Part shown: positions 53,610 to 61,999 of the stretch, one piece after another
How the letters are laid out: every line of letters starts with the position of its first letter
Position numbering within the stretch: the stretch's first letter is position 1
DNA from: Phenylobacterium sp. SCN 70-31
GTDB lineage: Bacteria > Pseudomonadota > Alphaproteobacteria > Caulobacterales > Caulobacteraceae
Direction: 5' to 3'
Assembly (NCBI RefSeq): GCF_001724605.1
Contig: NZ_MEEX01000028.1
Span: 56,060 to 120,059 of the forward strand
Length of the DNA stretch: 64,000 nt
Program-made: the position numbers and the translations under genes
Notes under the pieces: model-generated
Told to the model about the DNA's origin: nothing
Seen by the model: the letters and a program-made list of their open reading frames with translations, nothing else
Database searches by the model: none

Positions 53610-54362
53610 ATGGATCGGACTGTGGAATCGCTCATGAGTCGGCCTGCCGGGGGCAAGGATAAACCGGGCTGGGCCGGTGCACTGGAGCTGGGAGCGACAT
53701 GGGCAGTCTGGCGCGGCGCGGTGGGCGACGCCGCCGCCCACCGTCATTTCGCCGCACAGGCCGTCCTGAGCGGCGAGCCGCTCACGGTCCACGATGCCGA
53801 GGGACGCAGCGTCTCCGCTGACTGCGTCCTGATCGATCCCTTGACGCCCCATCGCCTCGTGGCGTCCCCTTCGGCCGAGCTCATCTTCCTGGAGCCCTCG
53901 CGCTACGCGGCGACGGAGCTGGAAGCCAAGCTGCGGCAAATCCGGCAAACGCGATCTCTTGCCGTGTTGAGGGGCGCGCCGGGGCAAGAGTTTTGGGCGA
54001 GGTGGCTGTCGTCGCCCACGCCTGCGCCCCGGCCCCTGGATCCGCGCCTCCAGGCGGCGATGCTTGTGCTCGAGGAGGATCTATCGGAGGGGCCTACGCC
54101 CCTCAAGCGGGCGGCCGCCGTCGCGGGCTTGTCTCCTGAGCGCTTCCGCCACCTCTTCGCAGAGGAGGTCGGTTTGCCCTATCGGCGCTTCCTGCTCTGG
54201 CGGCGGCTTCGCCTGGCCGCCGAGCATCTCCTGGCTGGCCGTGACGCCACGGTCGCCGCGCATGCTGCGGGTTTCGCCGACGCCGCGCACCTCGCCCGCA
54301 CCCTCAAGGCCACGTTCGGGGTGACCGCCAGCCAACTCCACCTCGCGACGCCCAGCGCCTAG
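53610..54362 (+). CDS. AraC-family transcriptional regulator
   Basis: 250 residues from the ATG at 53610, or 242 from 53634. The N-terminal half is cupin-like (HFAAQAVLSGEPLTVHDAEG, DCVLIDPLTPHRLV). The C-terminal AraC double HTH: LKRAAAVAGLSPERFRHLFA, EEVGLPYRRFLLWRRLRLAA, ATVAAHAAGFADAAHLARTL, KATFGVTASQ. It follows the P450 gene by 28 bp on the same strand and is convergent with the fatty-acid hydroxylase, so it may control lipid-modifying genes here. Ligand unknown. Confidence 0.9.
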   Translation: MDRTVESLMSRPAGGKDKPGWAGALELGATWAVWRGAVGDAAAHRHFAAQAVLSGEPLTVHDAEGRSVSADCVLIDPLTPHRLVASPSAELIFLEPSRYAATELEAKLRQIRQTRSLAVLRGAPGQEFWARWLSSPTPAPRPLDPRLQAAMLVLEEDLSEGPTPLKRAAAVAGLSPERFRHLFAEEVGLPYRRFLLWRRLRLAAEHLLAGRDATVAAHAAGFADAAHLARTLKATFGVTASQLHLATPSA

Positions 54363-54380
54363 GCCGGCGAGCGCCTGGTC

Positions 54381-55226
54381 TCAGCTGATTTTCCGAAACG
54401 GGGCCGCCAGCTGGGCGACATAGTCCGTCGGATAGTTCGGCTGATCGCCGATGCCGATGTCGTCGGAGCTGAGGCGCTTGCTGTGATCGTAGTACGCCGT
54501 GCGCAAAAGATAATCCCAGAGACAGGTGAACAGTCCAAAGTTCACGTCGCCGACGCCGGGCCCCTTCTGGTGATGGAAGCGATGCACGGGCGCCCAGGCC
54601 ATCACGTAGCACAGCGGTCCGAGCCGCATGTCGACATTGGCATGCTGCAGCAGGAGCTGGATCGCGACCGCGAAGCCGAGAAGGACGCCGATCTGGAGCG
54701 GCATGCCCATCAGGATCAGGGGCGCAGTCCCGGCGAGCGTCTCCACGGCTTGGTGCACAGGATGCTTCATGAGGCCGTTGAAGCCGTACATCCGCTTTAC
54801 TGAGTGATGGACGGCGTGGAAGCGCCAGAGCCATTGGAACTTGTGGCTGAAGTAATGGCAAAGGGTGATCCCGAGGTCCGCCAAGAGGATCGCAAGCACC
54901 AGCTGAGCCCAGATCGGCCAGGCGGCCGGCCAGAGGCCCGCGGCCGGCGACAGCAGGGTCAGCACAGGGATCAGCGCTGCGCCGGCATAGACGCTGGCTT
55001 CGTTGACCAGCGCGTGCAGGACATCGCGGCGGCTATCCCCGCGCGGTCTGTTCCAGATCGGTTCGTAGGGAATGACCCGCTCCACGAAGAATGAGACCGC
55101 GATCGCGGCGCCGAGGAGCGGTGCGAGCCACGCCAAGGACTGGCCTCTCGTGACGAGCGCCAGCCCCGCGCCGATGAACCCAAACATGAACGCCGGGGCG
55201 TAGGCGGCCTTCAAAAACCAAAGCAT
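54381..55226 (-). CDS. Fatty acid hydroxylase superfamily (sterol desaturase-like) membrane protein
   Basis: 281 residues from the ATG at 55226. About five transmembrane helices. The di-iron His boxes are HYFSHKFQ, WRFHAVHHSVKRM and PVHRFHHQ, with NGLMKHPVHQ between, the ERG3/fatty-acid hydroxylase pattern. Likely hydroxylates or desaturates lipids in the inner membrane, substrate unknown. It lies between the AraC/P450 genes and the NAD+ synthase. Together with the CYP152 enzyme it suggests a lipid-modifying part of the island. Confidence 0.87.
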   Translation of the reverse strand: MLWFLKAAYAPAFMFGFIGAGLALVTRGQSLAWLAPLLGAAIAVSFFVERVIPYEPIWNRPRGDSRRDVLHALVNEASVYAGAALIPVLTLLSPAAGLWPAAWPIWAQLVLAILLADLGITLCHYFSHKFQWLWRFHAVHHSVKRMYGFNGLMKHPVHQAVETLAGTAPLILMGMPLQIGVLLGFAVAIQLLLQHANVDMRLGPLCYVMAWAPVHRFHHQKGPGVGDVNFGLFTCLWDYLLRTAYYDHSKRLSSDDIGIGDQPNYPTDYVAQLAAPFRKIS

Positions 55227-55426
55227 CACAGATCCCTCGCATTCCCTCCGCAAAGCTAAGTGATCTTGCGAGCCTGAGCTTGAACCTGGCGGCTGGCGCT
55301 CGGCCGCTCCCAGCAGCCGCTCCGTTCAAGCCCAGGGTCGGGGGCGATGTCCCAATGGGCAGCTACGCCGCAACCGCTCAGGCCTCTCCCGGCTTAGCTC
55401 ACCGGTGACAGCGGAGGTGAGTACCC

Positions 55427-57472
55427 GTGACCTCGAAATTCTATGCCATTCACACGCAAGGCTTGGTGCGTGTGGCCGTCTGCACGCCGCGCGTAGCGGT
55501 CGGCGACCCGGGCTTCAACGCGGCCGAGACGCTAGGTCTCGCGAAGGACGGCCACGGTCGGGGCGTCGATCTCATGCTCTTTCCGGAGCTGGGACTGTCG
55601 GCCTACGCCATCGACGATCTGTTGCTGCAGGACACCCTGGTGCGCCGCGTGGAACTTGAGCTCGCACGTTTGGTCGAGGCGAGCACCGCGCTCTCCCCAG
55701 TGCTGATCGTCGGCGCCCCGGTCGCCCACAATGGCCGGCTCTATAACTGCGCGATCGCAATTTCTCGCGGGCGGATCTTGGGCGTCGTGCCGAAGAGCTT
55801 CCTGCCGAACTATAGGGAGTATTACGAAAACCGTTGGTTTGCTCCCGGCGCAGGCGTTGTCGGGCTGCACACGCAGATCGCCGGCCAATCCGTTCCATTC
55901 GGGACGGACCTTCTCTTCACGGCGGCCGATCTGCCGGACTTCGTCTTCCACATGGAGATGTGTGAGGACTTCTGGGCCGCGACGCCGCCGTCCACCCAGG
56001 CCGCGCTCGCGGGCGCGCTGATCCTCTGCAATCTGTCCGCCTCCAACATCGTGGTCGGCAAAGCCGACGACCGAGCATTGCTTTGTGCGTCCCAGTCGCT
56101 GCGCTGCCAGGCGGCCTATCTCTATTCGGCGGCCGGACCGGGCGAGAGCACAACGGACCTCGCCTGGGACGGTCAGGCGACCATCCACGAGCTTGGCGTG
56201 CTGCTCGCCCAGACGGATCGCTTCCCCGCCAAGGCGCAGATGGCCGTGGCCGACGTCGACGTGGAACGCCTGCGCCTTGAGCGCATGCGCACACCTACTT
56301 TCAACAACGCCGCCGTGGCGTCAGGGCGTCCTGAGACCTGCTTCCGCCGGGTGGAATTCCACCACAAGCCTAGTTTCCAGGACGTCGGTCTGCTACGCGC
56401 GATTGACCGGTTCCCGTTTGTACCGGACGACCTCACGCGCCTCGACAAGGATTGCTACGAGGCCTTCAACATCCAGGTCCAGGGACTCGCCAAACGCCTC
56501 GACGCCACCAAGTCCAGGCACATTGTGGTCGGCGTGTCCGGCGGCCTGGACTCCACCCACGCTCTCATTGTCGCGGCCAAGGCCTTCGACGCGCTCGGCA
56601 AGCCCCGCTCCGACATTCTCGGCTTTACCATGCCGGGCTTCGCAACCAGCGAGGGCACGAAGTCGAACGCCTGGCGACTGATGCGGGCGCTCGGCGTCGC
56701 CGGGGAAGAGATCGACATCAAGCCGGCCGCACGCCAGCTTCTCACCGACCTCGGTCACCCCTTCGCCGCGGGGGAACCGGTGTACGACGTGACCTTTGAA
56801 AACGTTCAGGCTGGGCTGCGGACGGATTACCTGTTCCGGCTCGCCAACCAGCGCGGCGGCTTCGTGCTCGGGACGGGCGACCTGTCGGAGCTGGCGCTCG
56901 GCTGGTGCACCTACGGCGTGGGTGACCAGATGAGCCACTACAACGTCAATGGCTCGGTGGCGAAGACGCTGATCCAGCACCTGATCCGCTGGGTCGCGAC
57001 CACGGGCCAGTTCGACGCCGACGCCTCCCAGACGCTGCTTTCGGTGCTGAGCACGGAGATCTCGCCGGAGTTGGTGCCGGCGGACGCCTCGGGGGCGATC
57101 CAGAGCACCCAGGCCAAGGTCGGGCCCTACGAGCTGCAGGACTTCAACCTCTACTACATTACCCGCTACGGCCTGCGGCCTTCGAAAGTCGCCTTCCTCG
57201 CTTGGCACGCCTGGAAGGACCGCGATGCTGGGCATTGGCCGGCGCATTTCACCGTCGAGGCGCGCAACGCTTACGACTTGGCGGCCATAAAGCACTGGCT
57301 AGGCGTGTTCCTGTTCCGCTTCTTCGAGATCAGCCAGTTTAAGCGCTCAGCGATGCCGAACGGCCCCAAGGTGATCTCGGGCGGCAACCTCTCCCCGCGC
57401 GGCGACTGGCGCGCCCCGTCGGACGGCTCCGCCCGTATCTGGCTCGATGAACTCCAGGCGAATGTGCCCTAG
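55427..57472 (+). CDS. nadE: Glutamine-dependent NAD+ synthase
   Basis: 681 residues from a GTG at 55427. N-terminal nitrilase-type glutaminase domain: catalytic Glu in LMLFPELGLSAYAIDDL, Lys in VVPKSFLPNYREYYENRW, Cys in HMEMCEDFWAATPP. C-terminal synthetase domain: P-loop VVGVSGGLDSTHALIVAAK, LGTGDLSELALGWCTYGVGD. Makes NAD from deamido-NAD, ATP and Gln. The island location suggests a second copy beyond the housekeeping gene, perhaps to support redox or efflux demand. Its stop overlaps that of the convergent FTR1 gene. Confidence 0.95.
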   Translation: MTSKFYAIHTQGLVRVAVCTPRVAVGDPGFNAAETLGLAKDGHGRGVDLMLFPELGLSAYAIDDLLLQDTLVRRVELELARLVEASTALSPVLIVGAPVAHNGRLYNCAIAISRGRILGVVPKSFLPNYREYYENRWFAPGAGVVGLHTQIAGQSVPFGTDLLFTAADLPDFVFHMEMCEDFWAATPPSTQAALAGALILCNLSASNIVVGKADDRALLCASQSLRCQAAYLYSAAGPGESTTDLAWDGQATIHELGVLLAQTDRFPAKAQMAVADVDVERLRLERMRTPTFNNAAVASGRPETCFRRVEFHHKPSFQDVGLLRAIDRFPFVPDDLTRLDKDCYEAFNIQVQGLAKRLDATKSRHIVVGVSGGLDSTHALIVAAKAFDALGKPRSDILGFTMPGFATSEGTKSNAWRLMRALGVAGEEIDIKPAARQLLTDLGHPFAAGEPVYDVTFENVQAGLRTDYLFRLANQRGGFVLGTGDLSELALGWCTYGVGDQMSHYNVNGSVAKTLIQHLIRWVATTGQFDADASQTLLSVLSTEISPELVPADASGAIQSTQAKVGPYELQDFNLYYITRYGLRPSKVAFLAWHAWKDRDAGHWPAHFTVEARNAYDLAAIKHWLGVFLFRFFEISQFKRSAMPNGPKVISGGNLSPRGDWRAPSDGSARIWLDELQANVP

Positions 57473-59406
57473 ACCCGCGCCTCGGCCTGGGCGCGCCGGC
57501 CCGCCGCCCAGAACCCGACCACCACGACGGTCAGCGTGAGCAGCTGAGCTAGGAGCCCTTCCCAGGTCGGGAACACGCCGAGCACCTCAATTCGGGGCAG
57601 CGCCGCCAGGGGCCGGACATCGAGCATCCCCGCTTCCTGCAGACCCGCCACGCCTTTCCCAGCGAGCACCACGGCCAATACGGCGATGAGGATCGAGCTG
57701 TAGGAGAAGAACTGCGCGATGGGCAGGCGCTTGCTGTAGCTCAGCAGCGCCCAGGCGATCACCGCCAGGCAGATGACCGCCAAGCCGGCGCCGGACACCA
57801 TCGCGAGCTGCCCCCCCTGACTCCAGAGGGCGGCGTAGAACAGGATGGTCTCGAACACTTCCCGGTAGACGACGACGAAGGCCAACAGGAACAGGAACCA
57901 GGCCGACCGCTTTGACAGCGCTGCCGACAGCTTGTCGCGAATATACGCCTGCCACGCGCCCGCCTGGGCCTTCCCATGCATCCACACCCCCACCGAGATC
58001 AGCACGACTGCGGAGACCAAGGACCCGAACCCTTCGGTCAGTTCGCGGCTCGCTCCGCTGATGGAGATGAGGTAGGTCGCCGCCGCCCAGGTCAGCCCCC
58101 CCGCCAGAAGGGCGGCGATCCAGCCGCCGTGGACGTAGGGCAGTACGTCCTGGCGTTCGGCCTTCCGTAGGAAGGCGATCATCGCGATCACAATCAGAAG
58201 CGCCTCGACTCCCTCGCGCAGCAGAATGGTGAAGGCGCCGAGGAAGCTTGAGGCGGCGCTGGCCTGCTCCGGCGCGAGCGCCCGCGCAGCTTCATCGAAC
58301 AACCCATCCAGCCCTCGGACCTGCGCGGCCACTTCGGCCGACGGCGCGCCGCGGGCAAGGCTGGCCCGGAGCTCGCCCATGGACGCCTCGACCTTCGCCA
58401 TCAGGGCGCCGTCTCGCGCGCGCAGCAGAGGTTCGACAGGCTCGAACCCGTCAAGATACGCCGACAGCGCGAGCTCCTCAGCCCGCTTGCGATCGCCCGC
58501 CTCGTAGGCGTTCAGGCTTTCCGCGAGTTTGCGACGGGCGACGTCCAGCCCGCCACCCGACTTCGGCGCTACAGCCTCAGGATGGCGGCGCAGATAAGCC
58601 ATGATCTGGGTGGCCTGCGGCTCGCCTACGCGGGCCGCCAGAGCTGCGGGGGTCGTTTGGGTCAGGACCTGTAGGTCGGGGACGACGGCGTGCAGCTGCG
58701 ACCCCGCGCGCCACGCCTGCTCGCCGGCGCGCTCGGCCTCTCGGGAATAGGCGAAGGTCCCAACATAGTACGCCAGCGCCCAGCGATCGTCGGACGACAG
58801 GTGGGCGAAGCTGGGCATGGCCGTGCCGTCGAGCCCCTGGCCAATCACCTGATAGAGACCGAAGAGGCTCCGCTCGTTGGCGCGCGCCACGTCGGTGAAG
58901 GCGATCGGCGGAGGATCAAGGCCTTTGGCGTTGGGGCCGTCACCCCTGCCGACGGCGCCGTGGCAGGACGCGCACTGCTCGGCGTAAAGGGCCGCACCCC
59001 GGACCAGGTTTGGGGCCTGCTGCGGCGCGAGCGGCACGGGGTACGCTTTTAGCAAATCGGCCGCGAGGGTTCGGGCCCGGCGCGCCACCTCGGCAGGCTC
59101 GGCACGATGATCCACGGATCCGACGAGTGCGTTCGCCTCTGCCAGGAGCTGCGGTTTGGCGGAACTCGCCGGCAGGGCGGCGATGCGGCTGCGCACAGAG
59201 GCGGAGAATTCCCGCATCTCCGCATACTCGGCCTCGCTTACGATCCGGCCGTCGGAGACAGCGCCGGGGTAATCCACCGCAATATAGTCCAGCAGGCGCC
59301 AGGCGACGGCCGCGGAGGGCGGCGCGTCCTGGGCAACGGCGGTGGCGGGAAGTTGGGCGGCCATGAGAAGGGCGACCGCGAGGAAGAGGCGTGCGAGCGC
59401 CGGCAT
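57469..59406 (-). CDS. FTR1-family permease fused to cytochrome c (PbrT-like)
   Basis: 645 residues from the ATG at 59406, after the promoter -10; the open frame to 59448 begins within it. Signal peptide (LFLAVALLMAAQLPATAVAQ), a periplasmic domain with one cytochrome c heme motif (AEQCASCHGAVGRGDGP; Met ligand probably in DGTAMPSFAHL), a helical linker, then seven TM helices of the FTR1 type with two REXXE motifs (LREGVEALLIVIAMIAFL and VYREVFETILFYAAL). FTR1 proteins import iron; the Pb(II)-linked PbrT has this same fusion. Preceded by MerR-type promoter 3. Confidence 0.9.
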   Translation of the reverse strand: MPALARLFLAVALLMAAQLPATAVAQDAPPSAAVAWRLLDYIAVDYPGAVSDGRIVSEAEYAEMREFSASVRSRIAALPASSAKPQLLAEANALVGSVDHRAEPAEVARRARTLAADLLKAYPVPLAPQQAPNLVRGAALYAEQCASCHGAVGRGDGPNAKGLDPPPIAFTDVARANERSLFGLYQVIGQGLDGTAMPSFAHLSSDDRWALAYYVGTFAYSREAERAGEQAWRAGSQLHAVVPDLQVLTQTTPAALAARVGEPQATQIMAYLRRHPEAVAPKSGGGLDVARRKLAESLNAYEAGDRKRAEELALSAYLDGFEPVEPLLRARDGALMAKVEASMGELRASLARGAPSAEVAAQVRGLDGLFDEAARALAPEQASAASSFLGAFTILLREGVEALLIVIAMIAFLRKAERQDVLPYVHGGWIAALLAGGLTWAAATYLISISGASRELTEGFGSLVSAVVLISVGVWMHGKAQAGAWQAYIRDKLSAALSKRSAWFLFLLAFVVVYREVFETILFYAALWSQGGQLAMVSGAGLAVICLAVIAWALLSYSKRLPIAQFFSYSSILIAVLAVVLAGKGVAGLQEAGMLDVRPLAALPRIEVLGVFPTWEGLLAQLLTLTVVVVGFWAAGRRAQAEARV

Positions 59407-59446
59407 CGAAGCGTCCTGAGTGCGACTGCGAATAGGTCTTAACAGC

Positions 59447-59477
59447 ACGATACATGCTCAAGTTACTAGAGGATCAA
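59447..59477 (-). promoter_or_regulatory. MerR-type promoter 3 (FTR1-cytochrome c gene)
   Basis: Minus strand: -35 TTGATC (59477-59472), 19-bp spacer, -10 TATCGT (59452-59447). The dyad is CCTCTAG-TAA-CTTGAGC, its right half imperfect. The -10 is the best of the four, which may raise basal activity. Transcription would start near 59440, about 34 nt before the ATG at 59406. Confidence 0.82.
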
Positions 59478-59517
59478 GAGCCGGCTTCGCGAGGCTCGGG
59501 AGAGCCGCCGCAACGGC

Positions 59518-59548
59518 TTGATCCTCAAGCCGCTAGAGCAATTAGAGT
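59518..59548 (+). promoter_or_regulatory. MerR-type promoter 4 (HMA-CDF-TPR genes)
   Basis: -35 TTGATC at 59518-59523, 19-bp spacer, -10 TAGAGT at 59543-59548. The dyad is CCTCAAG-CCG-CTAGAGC, imperfect in both halves. It is divergent from promoter 3; the two -35 hexamers are 40 bp apart, so one regulator could act on both sides. The ATG at 59570 follows a GGGAG ribosome-binding site. Confidence 0.82.
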
Positions 59549-59569
59549 GGCCACATCGGGAGAAAATAC

Positions 59570-60442
59570 ATGTCGAACACGACAGCCGCCGCAGAGTCCC
59601 TCCGGTACCGTGTGACCGGCATGGATTGCTCCAGCTGCGCGGAAAAGATCCAGTCGGCGGTGGCCAAGCTGCCTGGTGTCCAGGAAGCGCGTGTCTCCAT
59701 CGCGTCTTCGATGATGACGTTGAAGGTCGACGATGCCGCGAAGCTTGTGCCGACCGTAGAGGCCACGGTCACCGACCTTGGCTATCACATCGATCGCGCG
59801 GAGCCTTCGGCGACGGCGGATGATGATGAGCTCCCGAAGAACCTCAGCCATATCACGCCCGCCTACCGGCGGGCGCTCTGGATCGTGGTGCTGATCAATG
59901 CCGGCTACGGCCTGGTGGAGATCGTCGCCGGCTTCGTCGCCGGCTCGCAGGCGCTGAAGGCGGACGCCCTCGACTTCATGGGCGACGGGCTCATCACGTT
60001 CCTGGGCCTGCTGGCGATCGGCTGGTCGCTCGTCTGGCGTGCGCGCTCTGCGCTTATCCAAGGCTTGTTCCTGGCGGCGCTCGGCGTCGGGGTGCTTCTG
60101 AACACGGCCTATCGCGTGCTGGTGCTGAACCAGCCAGAGGCCGAGCTCATGGGCGTATTCGGCATGATCGCGCTGGTGGCGAACGTTGCGGCGGCGCTCA
60201 TCCTGATCCCCCACCGCGCCGGCGACGCCAATGTTCGCGCCGTCTGGCTCTTCTCCCGCAACGACGCCCTGGGGAACCTCGCCGTCGTGATCGCCGCAGG
60301 CCTGGTGTTCTGGACCAAGACCGCTTGGCCCGATCTCGTCGTAGCGGTGATCATTTCGGGGCTCTTCCTCCAATCTGCGTGGTCGATCATTCGCGATGCC
60401 AGGGCCGATTTGAGGGAGGCGCGGTCGCTGAGCGCCGCTTGA
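59570..60442 (+). CDS. CDF-like transporter 3 fused to an HMA metal-binding domain
   Basis: 290 residues. N-terminal HMA domain (about 8-75) with the metal-binding motif GMDCSSCAEKIQSAVAKLPG, then six TM helices: ALWIVVLINAGYGLVEIVAG, ALKADALDFMGDGLITFLGL (TM2 DxxxD), LFLAALGVGVLLNTAYRVLV, GMIALVANVAAALILI, TM5 FSRNDALGNLAVVIAAGLVF and PDLVVAVIISGLFLQSAWS. TM5 has NDxxxN in place of H/DxxxD. The HMA domain may accept metal in the cytoplasm and pass it on. The TPR gene follows 7 bp later. Confidence 0.9.
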   Translation: MSNTTAAAESLRYRVTGMDCSSCAEKIQSAVAKLPGVQEARVSIASSMMTLKVDDAAKLVPTVEATVTDLGYHIDRAEPSATADDDELPKNLSHITPAYRRALWIVVLINAGYGLVEIVAGFVAGSQALKADALDFMGDGLITFLGLLAIGWSLVWRARSALIQGLFLAALGVGVLLNTAYRVLVLNQPEAELMGVFGMIALVANVAAALILIPHRAGDANVRAVWLFSRNDALGNLAVVIAAGLVFWTKTAWPDLVVAVIISGLFLQSAWSIIRDARADLREARSLSAA

Positions 60443-60449
60443 TCAGTGC

Positions 60450-61490
60450 ATGAGACGGTTCCCGCCTCCGCCGCCGCGCCTGACGCCTGCGGGGCCACCT
60501 CAGGCGGTGGTCGACCTGCAGCAGGCGGTGGCGCACGTGAACGCAGGCCGATGGCCTGAGGCAGAGAAGCACGCTCGAAAGGTTCTCGCGGCAAGGCCCT
60601 CGGATCCCTCAGCGCTGAATGTCCTGGGTACGGTCTCTTTGAACCGTGGGCGGTCAGACGACGCGGTCGCATGGTTTGAAAAGGCGGCGAGTGGGCAGCC
60701 GAAGAACCCATTCATTCAGTTCAATCTCGGTGAAGCCCATCGACGGCTGCAGGCTTACGAGATCGCGGCGACGTTCTTCCAACGGGCCGCAGCTCTCAAG
60801 CCAGACTTCGCAGAGGCGTTTGCTGCGGCCGGCGACGCTTATCGTCTGATCGGACGACGGTCCGACGCGGAGCGTTGCTACCGCTCTGCACTGAAACGAG
60901 CGCCCGCACTGCCGACCGCCCTCAATGGGCTAGGTCTCTTGTGCCTGCAGAGCGGCGACGCCGCGGGAGCTGCGGAACACTTCCATAGGGGTAGAAAGGC
61001 GACGCCGGCGGGGCACCCCCTGCGTGCGATTTTGCTGGCGAACCTCGGCCTTGCGCGCCTGCAACTCGGTCACGGCATGGAAGGGCTGGCGTTGCTCGCC
61101 CAGGCCGTGGAGGCCGCGCCCGGCGACGCCGAGGCCTGGCGGCGCCTTGCTGGCGCACTCCGCCACACTCGGTTAGCGCCCCCGACGCCGGCATTCAGAG
61201 AGATCTTGCTGCAGCTGTTCGACCGCCCGGACGTCAACCCCCGCAATCTGGCGACTGCCGCCATCGCAGTGTTGCGGCAGCAGCCAGAGATTGATCGTCT
61301 CCTCGAAAGTATCGCCGGGGCGCCCGGTCAGCTCGCAGAGACATTGGAGCGCGAGGCGACGACAGCCTCCCAGCTCATCCAGGATCACCTATTTCAAACC
61401 TTGCTGGCCACCGCTCCCGTGCCCGACGTGGCCATCGAATTCGTGCTTGTCCAGCTGCGGTCCGATCTCTTGAGGCTCACGGAGGGGTGA
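60450..61490 (+). CDS. TPR protein with the N-terminal layout of a TPR-methyltransferase
   Basis: 346 residues, soluble. Five to six tetratricopeptide repeats (AVAHVNAGRWPEAEKHARKV, ALNVLGTVSLNRGRSDDAVA, FIQFNLGEAHRRLQAYEIAA, AFAAAGDAYRLIGRRSDAER, ALNGLGLLCLQSGDAAGAAE, ILLANLGLARLQLGHGMEGL). The last 100 residues (LLQLFDRPDVNPRNLATAAI, LIQDHLFQTLLATAPVPDVA) resemble the linker that precedes a SAM-methyltransferase domain in larger proteins, but no such domain follows. It may be a truncated relative. Cotranscribed with CDF3; role unknown. Confidence 0.78.
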   Translation: MRRFPPPPPRLTPAGPPQAVVDLQQAVAHVNAGRWPEAEKHARKVLAARPSDPSALNVLGTVSLNRGRSDDAVAWFEKAASGQPKNPFIQFNLGEAHRRLQAYEIAATFFQRAAALKPDFAEAFAAAGDAYRLIGRRSDAERCYRSALKRAPALPTALNGLGLLCLQSGDAAGAAEHFHRGRKATPAGHPLRAILLANLGLARLQLGHGMEGLALLAQAVEAAPGDAEAWRRLAGALRHTRLAPPTPAFREILLQLFDRPDVNPRNLATAAIAVLRQQPEIDRLLESIAGAPGQLAETLEREATTASQLIQDHLFQTLLATAPVPDVAIEFVLVQLRSDLLRLTEG

Positions 61491-61564
61491 GCGATCCGTC
61501 AACTCTGTATTGAAGCTCGCAGTTCCGAGTTTTGTCAGTTCGCCTGTCTCTGCCGCAGCTAAGC

Positions 61565-61999
61565 TTATCGCGCTCTTGCCTTCACTCGCTCGAGCGGCGT
61601 GGTCGGCTCGGCCCCGGCCGTCAGGTCGGCAAGGATGGGGCAGTCCGGACGATCGTCGCCGGCGCAGCAGTGCGACAGGTGCCGCAGGGTGTCCGCCATG
61701 GCCTGCATTTCGGCGATCCGGGCGTCGAGATCGGCGACGTGTCGGTCGGCGATCGCCTTGACCTCGCGGCTCGGCCGCTCGCGATCCCGCCACAGCGACA
61801 GCAGTTGCGTGATCTCGTCCATCGAGAAGCCGAGACTACGCGCGCGCTTGATGAAGCGAAGCTCGTTGATCTGGCGGGCGTCGTACTCGCGATAGTTGGA
61901 GTCGGTCCGGCTCGCGGGGCGCACCAGGCCGATCTCGTCGTAGTAGCGGATCATCTTGGTGGTGACGCCCGAGGCCTTCGAGGCCTGACCGATGTTCAT
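61565..61999 (-). CDS. cueR: CueR-like copper-responsive MerR regulator
   Basis: 144 residues. Winged helix NIGQASKASGVTTKMIRYYD, EIGLVRPASRTDSNYREYDA, then the dimerisation helix and the Cu(I)-binding loop HCCAGDDRPDCPIL, whose C-x7-C pair is the CueR signature for monovalent metals. The ATG at 61999 overlaps the copA stop (ATGA), so activator and pump are cotranscribed. It should activate copA from a promoter outside this window. Distinct in its metal loop from the CadR/PbrR-like protein at 40710. Confidence 0.92.
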   Translation of the reverse strand: MNIGQASKASGVTTKMIRYYDEIGLVRPASRTDSNYREYDARQINELRFIKRARSLGFSMDEITQLLSLWRDRERPSREVKAIADRHVADLDARIAEMQAMADTLRHLSHCCAGDDRPDCPILADLTAGAEPTTPLERVKARAR

